Assembly (NCBI GenBank): GCA_030055595.1
Contig: JASFYH010000004.1
Span: 1 to 64,000 of the forward strand
Direction: 5' to 3'
Source of the DNA: Archaeoglobales archaeon
Lineage (GTDB): Archaea; Halobacteriota; Archaeoglobi; Archaeoglobales; Archaeoglobaceae
Length of the DNA: 64,000 bases
The notes beneath the pieces are model-generated. The model saw only the letters and a list, made by a program, of their open reading frames with translations, did not search any database and was not told where the DNA came from. This document shows, piece after piece, positions 27,301 to 36,947 of the stretch. Position numbers and translations under genes: made by a program. The first letter of the stretch is position 1; each line of letters starts with the position of its first letter.

Positions 27301-27716
27301 AGAGTGCATACAAAAAGCTCAAGACGATGGAAGAAAAAGTCGAAAAGCAGATGGAGCTTGCAAGAAAGATCTTAGCGGTTGACGAGCATGATGTCGCTGA
27401 AAGGGTAATAACGATCCACTTCTTGCCAGATATAATTGGAAATCTGAGAGCATTTTCAAGGCAGGAATTCAGATGTGTCAATTGCAACGAGAAATTCCGC
27501 AGACTTCCTTTAAGTGGTAAATGCAGAAAATGCGGTGGCAATTTAACACTCACAGTGCACAGTAGTTCCATAGTGAAGTATCTTGAGCTTTCTAAGAAGC
27601 TCTGTGAGAATTACGCCATATCTGACTACACAAAGCAGAGGTTGAAATTGATCGAATACGAGATAAAGTCGCTACTTATGGAGAGCAAGCAGATCACTCT
27701 TGTCGATGTTTTTTAA
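24321..27716 (+). CDS. polC: DNA polymerase II (PolD) large subunit DP2
   Basis: DP2 is the catalytic subunit of the euryarchaeal replicative polymerase. The double-psi barrel active site is RRNCDGDEDCVMLL (acidic residues 886 and 888). Zinc modules are seen near 636-690 (CKVCGKETFWLKC, CPKC, CKKCG) and near 1051-1076 (CVNC, CRKCG). The C-terminus KQITLVDVF fits the tail that binds DP1 and PCNA. There is no intein, although PolD genes often carry one near the active site. Length (1131 aa) is standard. DP1 is not in the window. Confidence 0.97.
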   Translation: MDATLDKFFPLYDKEPDNDYCAVESIKEYHKMLSEKLEEAYKIAEIARAKALDPEPKVEILIAKDMAERVEKLIGLNGVSKRIKELEEGGMERDKICFRISDEIVEGKFGKMDYLEAIDKAIRTAVAIMTEGVVAAPIEGIAKVSIDKNNDGSNFLKVYYAGPIRSAGGTAQVISVLIADYVRRKVGLGRYIPTEEEILRYCEEIQLYKKVANLQYLPSDDEIRLIVSNCPICIDGEPTEDAEVSGYRNLPRVETNRVRGGMALIIAEGIALKAPKLKKMVDALKIDGWEWLDKLIKKDTEEEIDVKPRSKYLSDLVAGRPVLSHPSRKGGFRLRYGRARNSGLATVGINPATMVLIDFVAIGTQLKIERPGKAGAVVPVTTIEGPTVRLKNGDVVKIRSVKEALELKNEVDKILDLGEILINYGDFLENNHPLIPASYCKEWWTLETGIKDQQIDEETALKFSDEFGVPMHPDFTYLWHDISIEDFCYLRDFISSRGKIEGQRKSCLFLPFDKRAKEILENLIVEHKVREGIVIEKWKVLVRCLGLDFKLRKLGEVQGENVIEAIKNVSGITVRMKAPSRIGARMGRPEKAKERKMSPPPHLLFPVSFAGGKRRDVKSALDHKNGYNSAKGLIEVEVALRRCKVCGKETFWLKCECGGETEQIYYCPKCRIKSESEFCKKCGSEARGYMKRTVDIKALYDNAIKNLGEHDDLEIVKGVIGLTSKNKVPERVEKGILRAKHGVYVFKDGTIRYDMTDLPLTHFKPKEVGVSVEKLRELGYTRDYLGVELKNEDQILELKPQDIVISKYCAEYLVKVAKFIDDLLAKFYKLEPFYNIEKPEDLIGHLVIGLAPHTSAGVLGRIIGFADILGGYAHPYFHAAKRRNCDGDEDCVMLLLDGLLNFSRHFLPEKRGGQMDAPLVLTVIVDPREVDKEVHNMDVVSHYPLEFYKATLEFANPKECEDLIEKVKDRLSSETRFCTLKFTHDTDIGLGLKESAYKKLKTMEEKVEKQMELARKILAVDEHDVAERVITIHFLPDIIGNLRAFSRQEFRCVNCNEKFRRLPLSGKCRKCGGNLTLTVHSSSIVKYLELSKKLCENYAISDYTKQRLKLIEYEIKSLLMESKQITLVDVF

Positions 27717-27805
27717 CTTTTAAATCAACTTTCTACATCTTTAATCTGGTTCACAAAAATTTTTAGCATTTTGCGAGATTAACTCCACAAAATTTAGAAG
27801 CAATA

Positions 27806-29572
27806 TTATTTACCCCAGAAAGGATTTTCCTTCCTTTTTATTTCTAAATATTCCATAAAAGCCTTTTTAGTTTCCTCATCAAAAGAGCTGAGAAGCTCTC
27901 TCTCGATGATCTTCGCATGCTTCTCTGGAACCTCGACGTAGAGAACTTCGTCGCCTTCAAGCTGTCTGCCTATGGTGACGTCTTCAATCGCAATCGCAAG
28001 CTCTTCGCCAGCCTTTGCAATCGCCACATTTTTGCCTTCTTTCTGCATACTCCTTACTTCACTTACTTTGCTCCCGTCAGGCTTTATCAGCTCTGAACCT
28101 CTCCTAAGCTCTCCCGCAAGTATTTTGGCACCAATGATTGCGGGCTTGCTTCTTCTGAAGACAAATTCCTTTAGGAGTTTTACCTTTCCGGGTTTGATCA
28201 AAGCTTCTATTCTCTGCTTTTCTCTCGTAACCTTCAATTCATCCCGCCATTTTAGGAAGTTGTCGATGATCGTATAGATTATGTCGCCCTCAAAGATCTT
28301 AGCTCCATACTTTCGAGCCTCTTCTTCCGCCTCAGGCGATATTTTAACGTTGAAAGCCAAAACCGCCTTGTTTACTTCCTCTTTATTTGTTGAGACATCT
28401 ACGACATCTCTTTTGTCAACCTCCCCGACTTCTGCCTTCTTTATTGGAATTCCGTGCGCTTTGAGCTCATTTATCATCGCCTCAAGAGAACCTATGGTAT
28501 CTGTTTTGAGCACGACTCCCTCCCCCTCTGTTCTTATTGCGATTTCCTCGTATTCCTTCCTAACTCTCTCTCTGAACCTTTCAACATCTTCATCGCTCTC
28601 TACAACCTCAAACTCGCTTCCTGCGATCGCTTTTTCGAGATTTGGCGCAACGATCTTTATTCCCGCTGCAGCGGTTATGCTCTCCACTCGCATGAACTTG
28701 CTCTCAACCCTCATCTCTCTCGCAGGTGGTGGCTTCAGTATTGCCTTTACATTCGTAACGATCACGTCATCTTTGCCTCCGATCGCAATTCTATCGCCAA
28801 CTTTTAGCGTTCCATCGTAGATGATGGCATCGCAAGTTACCCCGACACCTCTTTCTTCTTTGATCTCAAGAATTGTTCCCTTCGCCTTGCCCTCAACCTG
28901 AAGCTTCAGACTATTGACAAGGTATCTTTGGGCAAGTCCAAGAAGGATCATCAAAAGCTCTGGAATTCCCTCCCCAGTCAGCCCAGAGACTGGAATTATT
29001 GCAACTGTCTTCGTGAAGTCTTTTATTCTGTCAAATCGATCACAGCTAAATCCATATTTGTAAAGGCTTGCAACGAGTTCGTAGATCTTCGTGTCCAAAT
29101 TCCTCTTAGCAAAGTCTTCCTGAAGTGCGTAGCTTTTTATGAACGACTCGTTATCCTTACTCTGCCAGCCCGCAATTCTGTCGATCTTGTTCGCAGCAAC
29201 AACAAAAGGGGTTTTAAACGTCCTTAAGATCGTTATCGCTTCTTCTGTCTGTGGCATCACTCCTTCATTTATATCGATGACGAGAATTGCAAGATCCGCT
29301 AAAGCCCCCCCTCTCTTCCTCAGATTTGTAAAAGCCTTATGACCAGGGGTATCAATAAAAAGAAGTCCGGGGAGATTGATATTCGGTCTCCAGATCTCCT
29401 TGCAGATACCCTCTATGATCTTAATCGGAATTTCTGTCGCACCTATGTGCTGAGTGATTCCGCCAGCTTCCTTCGCAGCAACCCTGCTTTTTCTGATTCT
29501 GTCAAGTATAGTAGTCTTTCCATGATCGACATGTCCAAGAACTGCTACGATCGGAGTCCTTATATTCTTCAT
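27806..29572 (-). CDS. infB: Translation initiation factor aIF5B (IF-2 homologue)
   Basis: This ribosome-joining GTPase has G1 [11 protein letters not shown] (11-21), G2 in [13 protein letters not shown]3 DTPGHKAF and G4 AANKIDR. Domains II-IV follow through residue 588, ending in the helical tail [17 protein letters not shown]. No intein or N-terminal extension is present, as is normal for archaea. It is the last gene of the rpl7ae-rps28e-rpl24e-ndk-infB run; ndk ends 4 nt inside its start. Confidence 0.96.
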   Translation of the reverse strand: MKNIRTPIVAVLGHVDHGKTTILDRIRKSRVAAKEAGGITQHIGATEIPIKIIEGICKEIWRPNINLPGLLFIDTPGHKAFTNLRKRGGALADLAILVIDINEGVMPQTEEAITILRTFKTPFVVAANKIDRIAGWQSKDNESFIKSYALQEDFAKRNLDTKIYELVASLYKYGFSCDRFDRIKDFTKTVAIIPVSGLTGEGIPELLMILLGLAQRYLVNSLKLQVEGKAKGTILEIKEERGVGVTCDAIIYDGTLKVGDRIAIGGKDDVIVTNVKAILKPPPAREMRVESKFMRVESITAAAGIKIVAPNLEKAIAGSEFEVVESDEDVERFRERVRKEYEEIAIRTEGEGVVLKTDTIGSLEAMINELKAHGIPIKKAEVGEVDKRDVVDVSTNKEEVNKAVLAFNVKISPEAEEEARKYGAKIFEGDIIYTIIDNFLKWRDELKVTREKQRIEALIKPGKVKLLKEFVFRRSKPAIIGAKILAGELRRGSELIKPDGSKVSEVRSMQKEGKNVAIAKAGEELAIAIEDVTIGRQLEGDEVLYVEVPEKHAKIIERELLSSFDEETKKAFMEYLEIKRKENPFWGK

Positions 29573-30021
29573 TTCTCGTATACCCAGACATCGTTTTCTC
29601 TTCTGTAGCTTAGAATTTCTTCTTCTCTAAAGAATAGCTTTATTTCCCTTTCGGCTGAGGCTATAGAATCTGATGCGTGAACAACGTTCCTTCCCAAATC
29701 TAAGCCAAAGTCACCTCGAATTGTTCCGGGCTCAGCTTCAGCGGGATTTGTTGCTCCAACGAGTTTTCTAACGACCTTAACCGCATTTTTCCCCTCAACA
29801 ACCATCGCAACAACTGGAGCACTGGTTATGTAAGCAACAAGAGAAGAAAAGAAGGGTTTAGCTTTGTGCTCCGCATAGTGCTCTTCTGCAAGTTCTTTAG
29901 AAATTCTAAGCATTTTCATCGCAACAAGCTTCAGACCCTTTCTTTCAAGCCTTGAAATGATCTCTCCAGCAAGTCCTCTCTGCACGCCGTCAGGTTTCAC
30001 CATTACAAAAGTCCTTTCCAC
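29569..30021 (-). CDS. ndk: Nucleoside diphosphate kinase
   Basis: The enzyme balances NTP pools by a phospho-histidine mechanism. The N-terminus [17 protein letters not shown] and active-site block [10 protein letters not shown] (His115) are canonical. Length (150 aa) is normal. It lies between rpl24e and infB on the minus strand, in an order conserved in many euryarchaea. Confidence 0.97.
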   Translation of the reverse strand: MERTFVMVKPDGVQRGLAGEIISRLERKGLKLVAMKMLRISKELAEEHYAEHKAKPFFSSLVAYITSAPVVAMVVEGKNAVKVVRKLVGATNPAEAEPGTIRGDFGLDLGRNVVHASDSIASAEREIKLFFREEEILSYRRENDVWVYEK

Positions 30022-30025
30022 GGAA

Positions 30026-30205
30026 TCACCTTCCCTTCTCGTAAACTTTTGTCCACTTCAGTTTTCTTGGACTTCTGCCAAGTTTATAGTTTTTCTCGCA
30101 CTTTCCACTGCAGAAGTAAATTGTTCTGCCATCCTTTCTGACAAGGCTTTTTCCTGTGCCCGGTTCAATTTCGGCGCCACAAAAAGAGCAGATCTTAGCT
30201 TCCAT
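30026..30205 (-). CDS. rpl24e: Ribosomal protein L24e (eL24)
   Basis: A 59-residue frame starts with ATG 30205-30203: [18 protein letters not shown], then [19 protein letters not shown] and LKWTKVY. The four cysteines (two CxxC pairs) form the zinc ribbon of archaeal L24e. It stops with TGA at 30028-30026. It follows rps28e by 1 nt. It is easily missed because of its size, but every L24e hallmark is present. Confidence 0.95.
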   Translation of the reverse strand: MEAKICSFCGAEIEPGTGKSLVRKDGRTIYFCSGKCEKNYKLGRSPRKLKWTKVYEKGR

Positions 30206-30206
30206 A

Positions 30207-30416
30207 CTACTTCACCGCCAGCTTTCTTGCTTCTCTTGAGGTTTCTTTTATCATGAGTATGTCTCCGACTTTTACTGGTCCAAAGACGTTTCTTGTAATT
30301 ATTCTGCCCGCATTCTCGCCAGCAAGCACTTTAACCTTCACTTGTGTAACTTCCCCATGCATTCCAGTCCTACCAATGATCTCCATCACTTCTGCTGGCT
30401 GGACATCTTCTTCCAT
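30207..30416 (-). CDS. rps28e: Ribosomal protein S28e (eS28)
   Basis: This 69-residue OB-fold protein has the family sequence [20 protein letters not shown] and [15 protein letters not shown]. It ends with [12 protein letters not shown]. It is part of the small subunit and lies between rpl7ae and rpl24e, with a 6-nt gap upstream. Confidence 0.97.
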   Translation of the reverse strand: MEEDVQPAEVMEIIGRTGMHGEVTQVKVKVLAGENAGRIITRNVFGPVKVGDILMIKETSREARKLAVK

Positions 30417-30422
30417 AGTTCA

Positions 30423-30782
30423 TCACTTCTTTAAGCCCTTGAGCTTCTCAACAATTGAAGATAGCTCCTTTTTTGCATTTCCCTCGTCGATAATCGCTGC
30501 AGAAGCACAGTTCACGTCGATCTTGATTGCTTTGCCAATGTCCGCCTTGCTTTTCACGTAAACGTATGGGATGTTCTTCTCCTCGCACAACAATGGCAGA
30601 TGGGCTACAACTTCTGGAGGATCAACATCCATCGCAATGTAAACAAGCTTTGCTATCCCTCTTTCTACTGCCTTTGTTGTCTCGTTCGTGCCTTTTCTTA
30701 CTTTGCCCGTCTCTCTCGACTTCTCAAGCAGAGCTAAAGCTTCATTCTGCAGATCTTGTGGAACTTCAAACCTTATATACAT
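30423..30782 (-). CDS. rpl7ae: Ribosomal protein L7Ae
   Basis: L7Ae binds kink-turns in rRNA, box C/D and H/ACA guide RNAs and RNase P RNA. Signature blocks are [20 protein letters not shown] and [18 protein letters not shown]. It is the first gene of the operon, with a strong GGAGGTG site 6 nt before ATG 30782, so this message is not leaderless. Its RNA partner protein Gar1 is encoded divergently. Confidence 0.97.
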   Translation of the reverse strand: MYIRFEVPQDLQNEALALLEKSRETGKVRKGTNETTKAVERGIAKLVYIAMDVDPPEVVAHLPLLCEEKNIPYVYVKSKADIGKAIKIDVNCASAAIIDEGNAKKELSSIVEKLKGLKK

Positions 30783-31025
30783 GGATTCACCTCCTTTCTT
30801 GCGTCATCATTCATCGGTTCAAAACCCAATGACTTCCGCTATTTTAAGCTTTTTGGTTAGGCATCTTTTAGTAGAGTCAGAGCATATGAAATTTGTTTTT
30901 CCAAGTAATAAATTAACAGGCACTTCTTTGCGATCTTTATTCTAGCCAATGTCAAACATGTCTATTTATTTTTTAAAAAGCTACCGAAAAATTTATATAT
31001 CTACCACGCAAAGTTTATATACTGC
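30783..31025. promoter_or_regulatory. Divergent intergenic region, rpl7ae operon and gar1-tfb
   Basis: The 243-bp gap holds promoters for both sides. Toward gar1 there are two TATA-like boxes, ATTTATATAT (30991-31000) and GTTTATATAC (31013-31022). The first is about 30 nt from the gar1 ATG and fits a leaderless start. Toward rpl7ae there is GCTTAAAATAG near 30840. A box C-like ATGATGA occurs near 30805, but no box D was found. Confidence 0.45.
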
Positions 31026-31316
31026 ATGACCAATCTCGGTGCTCTCGGAAGACCCGAAAAACTAACCAAATCGGGGATGCTTTTAGTTCGGATTCAACCT
31101 ACAAACCTTCCAAAAATTGGTGACAAGGTCGTCACAAGGAAAATGGAGCAAGTTGGAATAGTTTACGATATAATAGGTCCAATAATCTCGCCTTACGCGT
31201 TAATTAAGCCAAATAAGGTTGTTTATGAGGATCTTTTCGTGGTGAAAGGATATGGTGGAAGTAGAAAAGGTTCGGGAAAAGGAAGTAGAAAAGGAAGTAG
31301 AAAGAAAGGAGATTGA
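31026..31316 (+). CDS. gar1: Gar1-like H/ACA ribonucleoprotein subunit
   Basis: Gar1 is a beta-barrel protein of the H/ACA pseudouridine synthase complex. The core ([17 protein letters not shown], then [20 protein letters not shown]) fits the family. The basic Gly-Arg-Lys tail (residues 77-96) is encoded by repeated GGAAGTAGAAAAGG DNA and resembles the RG tails of Gar1. The last 65 nt also encode the N-terminus of TFB in another frame. Confidence 0.88.
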   Translation: MTNLGALGRPEKLTKSGMLLVRIQPTNLPKIGDKVVTRKMEQVGIVYDIIGPIISPYALIKPNKVVYEDLFVVKGYGGSRKGSGKGSRKGSRKKGD

Positions 31317-32232
31317 GAGAGAAGAAGATATCGAAGTTTGTCCTGAATGTGGTAGCCCGAGGCTTATAAGAGATTACAGAAGAGGGGAATTTATCTGTCA
31401 GGACTGCGGACTTGTGATTGAGGATCAGTATATAGATGCTGGTCCGGAATGGAGAGCATTTGACAGCGAGCAGAGAGACAAAAGAAGCAGAGTTGGCGCT
31501 CCAGTCACCTTCACAATCCACGATAAGGGTTTATCAACGATCATAGACTGGAGCAACAAAGACTACTATGGCAAGGCGATCTCGGTCAGGAACAGGGCAC
31601 AGCTCTTTAGGCTTAGAAAATGGCAACGCAGAATAAGGATCAGCAACGCTACCGAAAGAAATCTTGCATTCGCTTTAAGCGAGCTTGACAGAATGGCTTC
31701 CGCATTGGGATTGCCCAAGAGCGTTAGAGAGGCTGCGGCTGTGATCTACAGAAAGGCGGTTGAGAAGAACCTCATAAGGGGCAGAAGTATTGAAGGTGTC
31801 GTTGCAGCTGCTCTTTACTGTGCATGCAGGCAGGCGGGAGTGCCAAGGACTCTTGAAGAGATCGCAGTTTACTCGAGAGTCGACAGAAAAGAAATTGGAA
31901 GAACTTATCGCTTCATAACAAGGGAGCTTGGAATTAAGCTGATGCCCACAAGTCCCGCGGACTACGTTCCGAGGTTCTGTGCTGCACTGGGACTCAGCGG
32001 AGATGTGCAGAGGAAGGCAATTGAAGTTATAAAGAAAGCGGAAGAGAGAGAACTCACGAGTGGTCGCGGTCCCACTGGGGTGGCTGCTGCAGCGATTTAC
32101 GTTGCTTCAATTCTGCTTGGCGAAAGAAGAACGCAGAGAGAAGTTGCGGAAGTTGCTGGAGTTACTGAAGTCACAATAAGAAACCGCTACAAGGAGCTTG
32201 CGGAGAAGCTCGGAATTGAAATTATTCTGTAA
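31252..32232 (+). CDS. tfb: Transcription factor B (TFIIB homologue)
   Basis: TFB bridges TBP and RNA polymerase at the promoter. The zinc ribbon has Cys30, Cys33, Cys49 and Cys52, followed by the B-reader region ([17 protein letters not shown]). Two cyclin folds cover about 125-326, with the DNA-reading helix [19 protein letters not shown] near the end. The N-terminal 22 residues are a highly charged coil encoded within the gar1 tail. ATG 31252 has GTGAAAGG just before it. Starting later would lose the ribosome-binding site but keep the zinc ribbon. Confidence 0.96.
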   Translation: MVEVEKVREKEVEKEVERKEIEREEDIEVCPECGSPRLIRDYRRGEFICQDCGLVIEDQYIDAGPEWRAFDSEQRDKRSRVGAPVTFTIHDKGLSTIIDWSNKDYYGKAISVRNRAQLFRLRKWQRRIRISNATERNLAFALSELDRMASALGLPKSVREAAAVIYRKAVEKNLIRGRSIEGVVAAALYCACRQAGVPRTLEEIAVYSRVDRKEIGRTYRFITRELGIKLMPTSPADYVPRFCAALGLSGDVQRKAIEVIKKAEERELTSGRGPTGVAAAAIYVASILLGERRTQREVAEVAGVTEVTIRNRYKELAEKLGIEIIL

Positions 32233-32287
32233 TTTTATTTTTACATATTTTGAAAAGTATTTTTAAATCCCGGGAATAGCTAAGGAT

Positions 32288-32806
32288 ATGAAAGAACTTG
32301 ATCTGATCTTTAGGCGAGTTTCAATTAGGAAGTTTCAGCCTAAGGAAATTGACGAGAAAACGATCAGACTGATCTTGGAAGCCGGAAATTCCGCACCTTC
32401 TGCGGGGAACTTGCAGGCGAGGGATTTTGTTGTTGTCAGGGATCAGAATATAAAGAATGAGCTCGCTAAAGCTTCGCTTAGGCAGATGTTTATTGCTCAG
32501 GCTCCAGTTGTTGTGGTAGTCTGTGCAAATTATCCAAGGAGCATGAGAGTATACGGCGAGAGGGGAAAGCTTTACGCTGAGCAAGATGCTACCGCAGCGG
32601 TTGAGAACATCTTGCTCGCAGTCACCGCACTAAACCTTGGTGCGGTCTGGGTGGGAGCTTTTGATGAAAAAAGAGTTTCAGAGATCTTGGGATTGCCAGC
32701 ACACGTCAGACCGATGGCTATAATTCCAATTGGCTATCCCGCGGAGCAACCTTCAAGGAGAAGCAGATATCCGATTGAGGAATTAACGCATTACGAACGC
32801 TGGTAA
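32288..32806 (+). CDS. Nitroreductase-family FMN oxidoreductase
   Basis: The N-terminal [18 protein letters not shown] and [19 protein letters not shown] are hallmarks of the nitroreductase fold, and [15 protein letters not shown] is the C-terminal FMN block. Length (172 aa) is typical. The physiological substrate is unknown. A TATA-like TATTTTTAAATCC lies about 24 nt before the ATG. It converges on the tyrA-pheA fusion and the coding regions overlap by 16 nt. Confidence 0.9.
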   Translation: MKELDLIFRRVSIRKFQPKEIDEKTIRLILEAGNSAPSAGNLQARDFVVVRDQNIKNELAKASLRQMFIAQAPVVVVVCANYPRSMRVYGERGKLYAEQDATAAVENILLAVTALNLGAVWVGAFDEKRVSEILGLPAHVRPMAIIPIGYPAEQPSRRSRYPIEELTHYERW

Positions 32807-34641
32807 ACATCGAGCTTGTCAATTTCGTCAAAAACGCCAATGATCTTATAGAATGTCGTGCACAACTTTAAATCCTTAGCATCTTCCTCACTCAGCGGTG
32901 CTTCGACTTCAACGAAGAAGACATAGTCTCCAAGTCCTGTCTTTGCGGGTCGGGATTCAAGCTTTCTGAGATTGAAACCCTTGCGATAAAAGACTTCAAG
33001 AACATTCTTCAATGCTCCGGGCTTGTCCTCGACTGCAAAGAAGAGCGAAGTTATTTTTCCTTCCATTTTTCCTGTTTTTCTCCTGATCATGTAAAATCTT
33101 GTAATGTTCCTGTCCCGAAGATCCTGAATCCCTTTTCTCAAAATAACCAATTTGTAAAGCTTTGCTGCGTTCTCAGAAACGATCGCTGCAGAGAAATCAT
33201 CAAGTAGCCTTATAGCGTCGCTTGTTGAAGAGGTGTATCTAATTTCTGCATTCGGCAAGTAGTTGTTTATGAAACCCAAACACTGTGCTATAGCCTGCGG
33301 ATGAGAGTAAATGACTCTTATGTCCCCAAATTTGAGCTCTCTTTTTGCTACAAGGCAGTGATTTACTTCAAGCTTAGTCTCGCCAAAAACCTCGACTTCA
33401 TGGCTCATGAGTGCATCGAGCACAGGCAAAACAGTTCCATTGACAGAGTTCTCGATTGGCACGATCCCATAGTCGACTTCACCGCTCTCGACAAGCTTTA
33501 TGATCTCGTCTGTGTTTGAGCAATACCTTAGCGGGAGCCTTGAACCAACAACTTTAAGGGCAAGCTCCTCACTGAAACTTCCCTTTGGTCCGAGAACCGC
33601 AACAGTCTTCTTTATACCAAGCATTGAGTATTCTTCTTCCTTGGTCAGCTTCATGATCTTTTCAAAGATCTCTTCGACCGCCAATGGATTCAGGTTGGTC
33701 TTTTTGATCAATTGCCTGATCTTGTCTTCCTCAACCTCCTTTACCTCGACGGGTTCGTCAATCTCCTTCTTTTTGTCTGCAATCTTTTTTGCAATTTCGA
33801 CCCTTCTCTCAAGGAGATGGAGGATCAATGAATCTATAACTTTAAGCGCCCCCCTCATTTTTTCGAGTTCGCTAAAGTCCTTGGTTATCTTGCAAACCTC
33901 AAGCAATAGTTCACTGCTCTCAGCACTTTCTGATTTCTCTCTTAATTTCAAAAAGATCCTTCTAAATTTCTCTTTATCTTTTATCGCTTCATTAAGTGCT
34001 AAAATTTTGCTAACAAATTCCTCTCGATCTTTTTCTGCATTTTTCTGGATCAGGTAGCACATCTCCCAGTTCTGGGCAAGGAACCTTGCGGATAGCTTTC
34101 TAAGAGTGTTGTAGATCTGCGTGCCATAGCTCACGCCTTCGGAAAGATCAGCAAATGCCAGCAATAGAAAATGAGTGAGCCCCTGAATTTTTGCCATGCT
34201 CTTATCGTGTTCTTCAGCGTTCATTTTATTAATCAACGCCCCACTTTTTATAAACTCATTCAATATAATTTTTTCTTCCTCTTTTCCAGACTCATGGATC
34301 ACTATGATATTAGCGAGAGCCATTTCGCTGTCTTTTCCAAACATTGGGTGAATGCTCAGAAAATCAAAGCCTGATTTTTCAAATTCTGGAATTGAAACAC
34401 CTTTCACGGAGGCAACGTCAACAAGCAACGCATTCTTTTTAGCTTCGCTCCTTATATGAGCCAAAGCATTCCTTATTTCACCCATTGGAGTGCATACAAA
34501 GATTACATCGAATTCGGAAATGCTATTAGTCTCTCTTTTCCTTTGATCTACGTCATAGCCCTTCACATAGTATCCCTTCGAGTAGAAGAAGTCTTTTAAC
34601 AAAGCTCCAAGATCTCCAACACCATAGATCAGGATCTTCAC
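32791..34641 (-). CDS. Trifunctional prephenate dehydrogenase/chorismate mutase/prephenate dehydratase
   Basis: One polypeptide covers the terminal branch to Tyr and Phe. Residues 1 to about 250 are the NAD-dependent TyrA domain ([29 protein letters not shown]). About 254-340 is an AroQ-type chorismate mutase helix bundle ([20 protein letters not shown]). About 345-530 is prephenate dehydratase ([40 protein letters not shown]). The end is an ACT domain ([13 protein letters not shown]). This three-way fusion is known from Archaeoglobus fulgidus. The start overlaps the aroD stop by 4 nt. Confidence 0.95.
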   Translation of the reverse strand: MKILIYGVGDLGALLKDFFYSKGYYVKGYDVDQRKRETNSISEFDVIFVCTPMGEIRNALAHIRSEAKKNALLVDVASVKGVSIPEFEKSGFDFLSIHPMFGKDSEMALANIIVIHESGKEEEKIILNEFIKSGALINKMNAEEHDKSMAKIQGLTHFLLLAFADLSEGVSYGTQIYNTLRKLSARFLAQNWEMCYLIQKNAEKDREEFVSKILALNEAIKDKEKFRRIFLKLREKSESAESSELLLEVCKITKDFSELEKMRGALKVIDSLILHLLERRVEIAKKIADKKKEIDEPVEVKEVEEDKIRQLIKKTNLNPLAVEEIFEKIMKLTKEEEYSMLGIKKTVAVLGPKGSFSEELALKVVGSRLPLRYCSNTDEIIKLVESGEVDYGIVPIENSVNGTVLPVLDALMSHEVEVFGETKLEVNHCLVAKRELKFGDIRVIYSHPQAIAQCLGFINNYLPNAEIRYTSSTSDAIRLLDDFSAAIVSENAAKLYKLVILRKGIQDLRDRNITRFYMIRRKTGKMEGKITSLFFAVEDKPGALKNVLEVFYRKGFNLRKLESRPAKTGLGDYVFFVEVEAPLSEEDAKDLKLCTTFYKIIGVFDEIDKLDVYQRS

Positions 34642-35237
34642 TTTCTCACCCCTAAAAGGCTGAGAATCTGAATTGCTTCACTAAGCTCGATTTGTCCAGG
34701 AGCCTTTTTTGTCCCAACATAGCAGTAAATTAAAGGTGAGCCAAGAAATGCGGAAAAGATCCTCGTGAATTTGAAATCCTCGCCCATAAGAAAAGCAACA
34801 ACGTTTTCATGCTCCAGAAGGAGTTTAACAATTTTTCGCCAGTCTTCAATGCTCTTGCCAAGGGTTGCGATCTTGAAATAGTCTCCCCTTTTGTTATCAA
34901 CCAAGTGTCTTAAGAACTCGTAATTCGGAGTTTCGGTGAAGTTGTGATAGGACTCTATGATCTTGCAGTCGAAGTGATCAAAATACCGATCTTGAAGGTC
35001 GAATTCAAGATCCACAAATTCCGCATCGGTTTTCTTAGCAAAAAGCCTTATTTTTTCAATTCTTTTTTCCTCGTCCCCCTCGTAAAGTCCGCCATCTTTT
35101 TTCCTTCTGCATGTTATTATATATTTGCCTTCTGGAATCTCCGAAAATTCGCCCAAGTCAAGCCTAAGCTCTACCAGATCCGCCTCTTTTGCCAAATTTA
35201 ACTCCTGAGAGTTCGAAACAGTCGCAACAAGCCTCAT
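34638..35237 (-). CDS. aroD: Type I 3-dehydroquinate dehydratase
   Basis: The enzyme makes 3-dehydroshikimate by a Schiff-base mechanism. The His of ESYHNFTETP and the Lys of FKIATLGKS are the catalytic pair, and VELRLDLGE and IITCRRKKDGG are substrate-binding blocks. ATG 35237 overlaps the aroB' stop by ATGA; upstream codons in frame are only read-through of aroB' sequence. Length (199 aa) is slightly short but complete. Confidence 0.95.
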   Translation of the reverse strand: MRLVATVSNSQELNLAKEADLVELRLDLGEFSEIPEGKYIITCRRKKDGGLYEGDEEKRIEKIRLFAKKTDAEFVDLEFDLQDRYFDHFDCKIIESYHNFTETPNYEFLRHLVDNKRGDYFKIATLGKSIEDWRKIVKLLLEHENVVAFLMGEDFKFTRIFSAFLGSPLIYCYVGTKKAPGQIELSEAIQILSLLGVRK

Positions 35238-36199
35238 TTTTCGACCACGAACTCCTCGACCTTTACACCAAAATGCCTTGCCTTCTCCCCAACCCATACA
35301 AGGACTTCATCGCCTGCTTTGAGTTCTGAAACCGACACGTGCTTCCCTTCGGGATTTATCAGCTTTATAGTCTCCGCATTCTGCAGAATAACACTGCCTT
35401 CGACTCCATTGGCTTCTGCAACGATCAAAAGCAATGGTCTTCGCTCGATCTTCACTCTACCGACATGGCTCTTCCTAACTTCGCCGTCAAACTTGACAAC
35501 CTCAACCTCGTCCCCCGCTTTAAGCTCAGAGAGGTATCTGGTTTTATCTCCAACCTTAAGATAGGCATTTACACTCCCCGCATTGACTCTGAATGGTCTT
35601 GAAGCCACATACTCACTTTCTTCGCTTTCACTTGCAACGAGAAACATGAATCCCGCTTTGTTGCCAACAAGCATGCCCTCGCCGACTGACATGATCGAAA
35701 CGGTGTCAATGCAAACTCTTTCCCCAAGTCCAAGTGGTTTTATTTCTTTTATCTTTGCCCTATTTAGCTCTATTTTCTCTTTTTCAGCCTTAACAAGCTC
35801 GTAGAATTTTCTAAGAGTTTCTCGATTGCCTTTAACTGCAATTCCATCCGCTCCCTTCTCAAGTGTTGTCAACGCGAGCCGTGCATCTTCAATGCTGTCC
35901 ACGATCACGATTGCTTTTCCTTTTTTCATCGCTACGATGTTTTCAAGCGGAATCACCTTCCAGTCTGAGAACTTTAGCACTGCTGTCCGCTTGCCTAAAG
36001 CCAATTCTTGATCTCTTGCGGACTTTATTTCAACGATCTCTTCCAAGGGCTGAAGCTCAATTTTTCCGAGTTTTTTAGCCTTTTCGATGAACTTCTGCTG
36101 GATTATTGCACCATCAAAGCCAAGCTCGATCGCGTTCCTTAAATCAGCTTTAACTTCGTCCCAGTTATCTCCATCTGCCAGCAACCAGATCTCCTTCAT
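35234..36199 (-). CDS. aroB': Archaeal 3-dehydroquinate synthase (AroB')
   Basis: This enzyme oxidatively cyclises the product of AroA' to 3-dehydroquinate and replaces the bacterial AroB route. It is the archaeal DHQ synthase II family: WLLADGDNWDEVKADLRNA at the start, GERVCIDTVSIMSVGEGMLVG in the middle, and SRPFRVNAGSVNAYL near residue 200. The coding region begins 35 nt inside the aroA' end and overlaps aroD by 4 nt at its own end. Confidence 0.95.
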   Translation of the reverse strand: MKEIWLLADGDNWDEVKADLRNAIELGFDGAIIQQKFIEKAKKLGKIELQPLEEIVEIKSARDQELALGKRTAVLKFSDWKVIPLENIVAMKKGKAIVIVDSIEDARLALTTLEKGADGIAVKGNRETLRKFYELVKAEKEKIELNRAKIKEIKPLGLGERVCIDTVSIMSVGEGMLVGNKAGFMFLVASESEESEYVASRPFRVNAGSVNAYLKVGDKTRYLSELKAGDEVEVVKFDGEVRKSHVGRVKIERRPLLLIVAEANGVEGSVILQNAETIKLINPEGKHVSVSELKAGDEVLVWVGEKARHFGVKVEEFVVEK

Positions 36200-36947
36200 A
36201 TTCCATTACCTCTTCAACGCTCATCCCTTCATGGATTATGTGATGCAATGCCTTAGCAATATCTCTTGGTGAGGGACTGCTAAAAATGTTTCTCCCCACC
36301 GCAACTCCGCATGCACCACTTTTCAGTGCACTCTCAACTTTTCTGAGAAGCTCATATTCGCTTTCTTTGCTCCCACCTGCAATTACAACTGGCACCTTGC
36401 AGAATTTGACCACCTGAGTGAATTTTTCAACGTATGGAACCTTTACAAGATCCGCTCCAAGCTCATAGCCAACTCTCGCAGCCTGAGTTACGGTTTCGGT
36501 ATTCACCTCTACTTTGCCTCTCGGATAGATCATCGCAAGCGTTGGAATGCCATAGCTGTCCGCAACTTCGCAAACCTGTCCGAGTTCCTCAAGTTGCCTT
36601 CCTTCAGTTTGGCTTCCAATGTTCACGTGCACGCTAACCGCATCCGCTCCAACGGCAATTGCATTTTCAACGCTTGAAACAAGCCTTTTGTCATTCGGAT
36701 CCTGACTGAGACTTGTTGAGGCGCTTAGATGAACGATCAATCCAATTTCCAGCTCAGCAATGATTCTTGAGTGCTTCACCACTCCCTTGTGAAGAACTAC
36801 CGCATCTATATAATCGCTTACTGCTCTCAATGTTTCCTCAACGTTTTCTAGCCCGCTTTCAACTTTGCTTACTCCATGGTCCATTGGCATAATTAAAGTC
36901 CTTCCGTTTCGCAGTATTCTTCGCAATCTCCTTAATTTCCCAATCAT
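36165..36947 (-). CDS. aroA': 2-amino-3,7-dideoxy-D-threo-hept-6-ulosonate synthase (AroA')
   Basis: This class I aldolase (FbaB/DeoC type) makes the first precursor of the archaeal shikimate route from aspartate semialdehyde and a methylglyoxal-derived sugar phosphate. LIMPMDHGVSKV, LVKVPYV (Lys of the Schiff base) and PVVIAGGSKES are present. ATG 36947 has AGAGGTG upstream and overlaps the stop of an 18-codon leader ORF by ATGA. A GTG at 36956 is less likely. It heads the aromatic operon. Confidence 0.93.
   Translation of the reverse strand: MIGKLRRLRRILRNGRTLIMPMDHGVSKVESGLENVEETLRAVSDYIDAVVLHKGVVKHSRIIAELEIGLIVHLSASTSLSQDPNDKRLVSSVENAIAVGADAVSVHVNIGSQTEGRQLEELGQVCEVADSYGIPTLAMIYPRGKVEVNTETVTQAARVGYELGADLVKVPYVEKFTQVVKFCKVPVVIAGGSKESEYELLRKVESALKSGACGVAVGRNIFSSPSPRDIAKALHHIIHEGMSVEEVMEYEGDLVAGRWR

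Noticed and set aside
30795..30845. Possible box C/D guide RNA near a box C-like ATGATGA upstream of rpl7ae
   Set aside because: No box D (CTGA) or C'/D' pair at suitable distance was found, and the motif is beside the rpl7ae ribosome-binding site.
33500..34057. Ser/Leu-rich plus-strand frames opposite the tyrA-pheA fusion, and similar ones opposite infB (27972-28820) and RPA-associated gene (60700-61011)
   Set aside because: They are antisense to well-recognised genes and have compositions typical of complementary-strand shadows.
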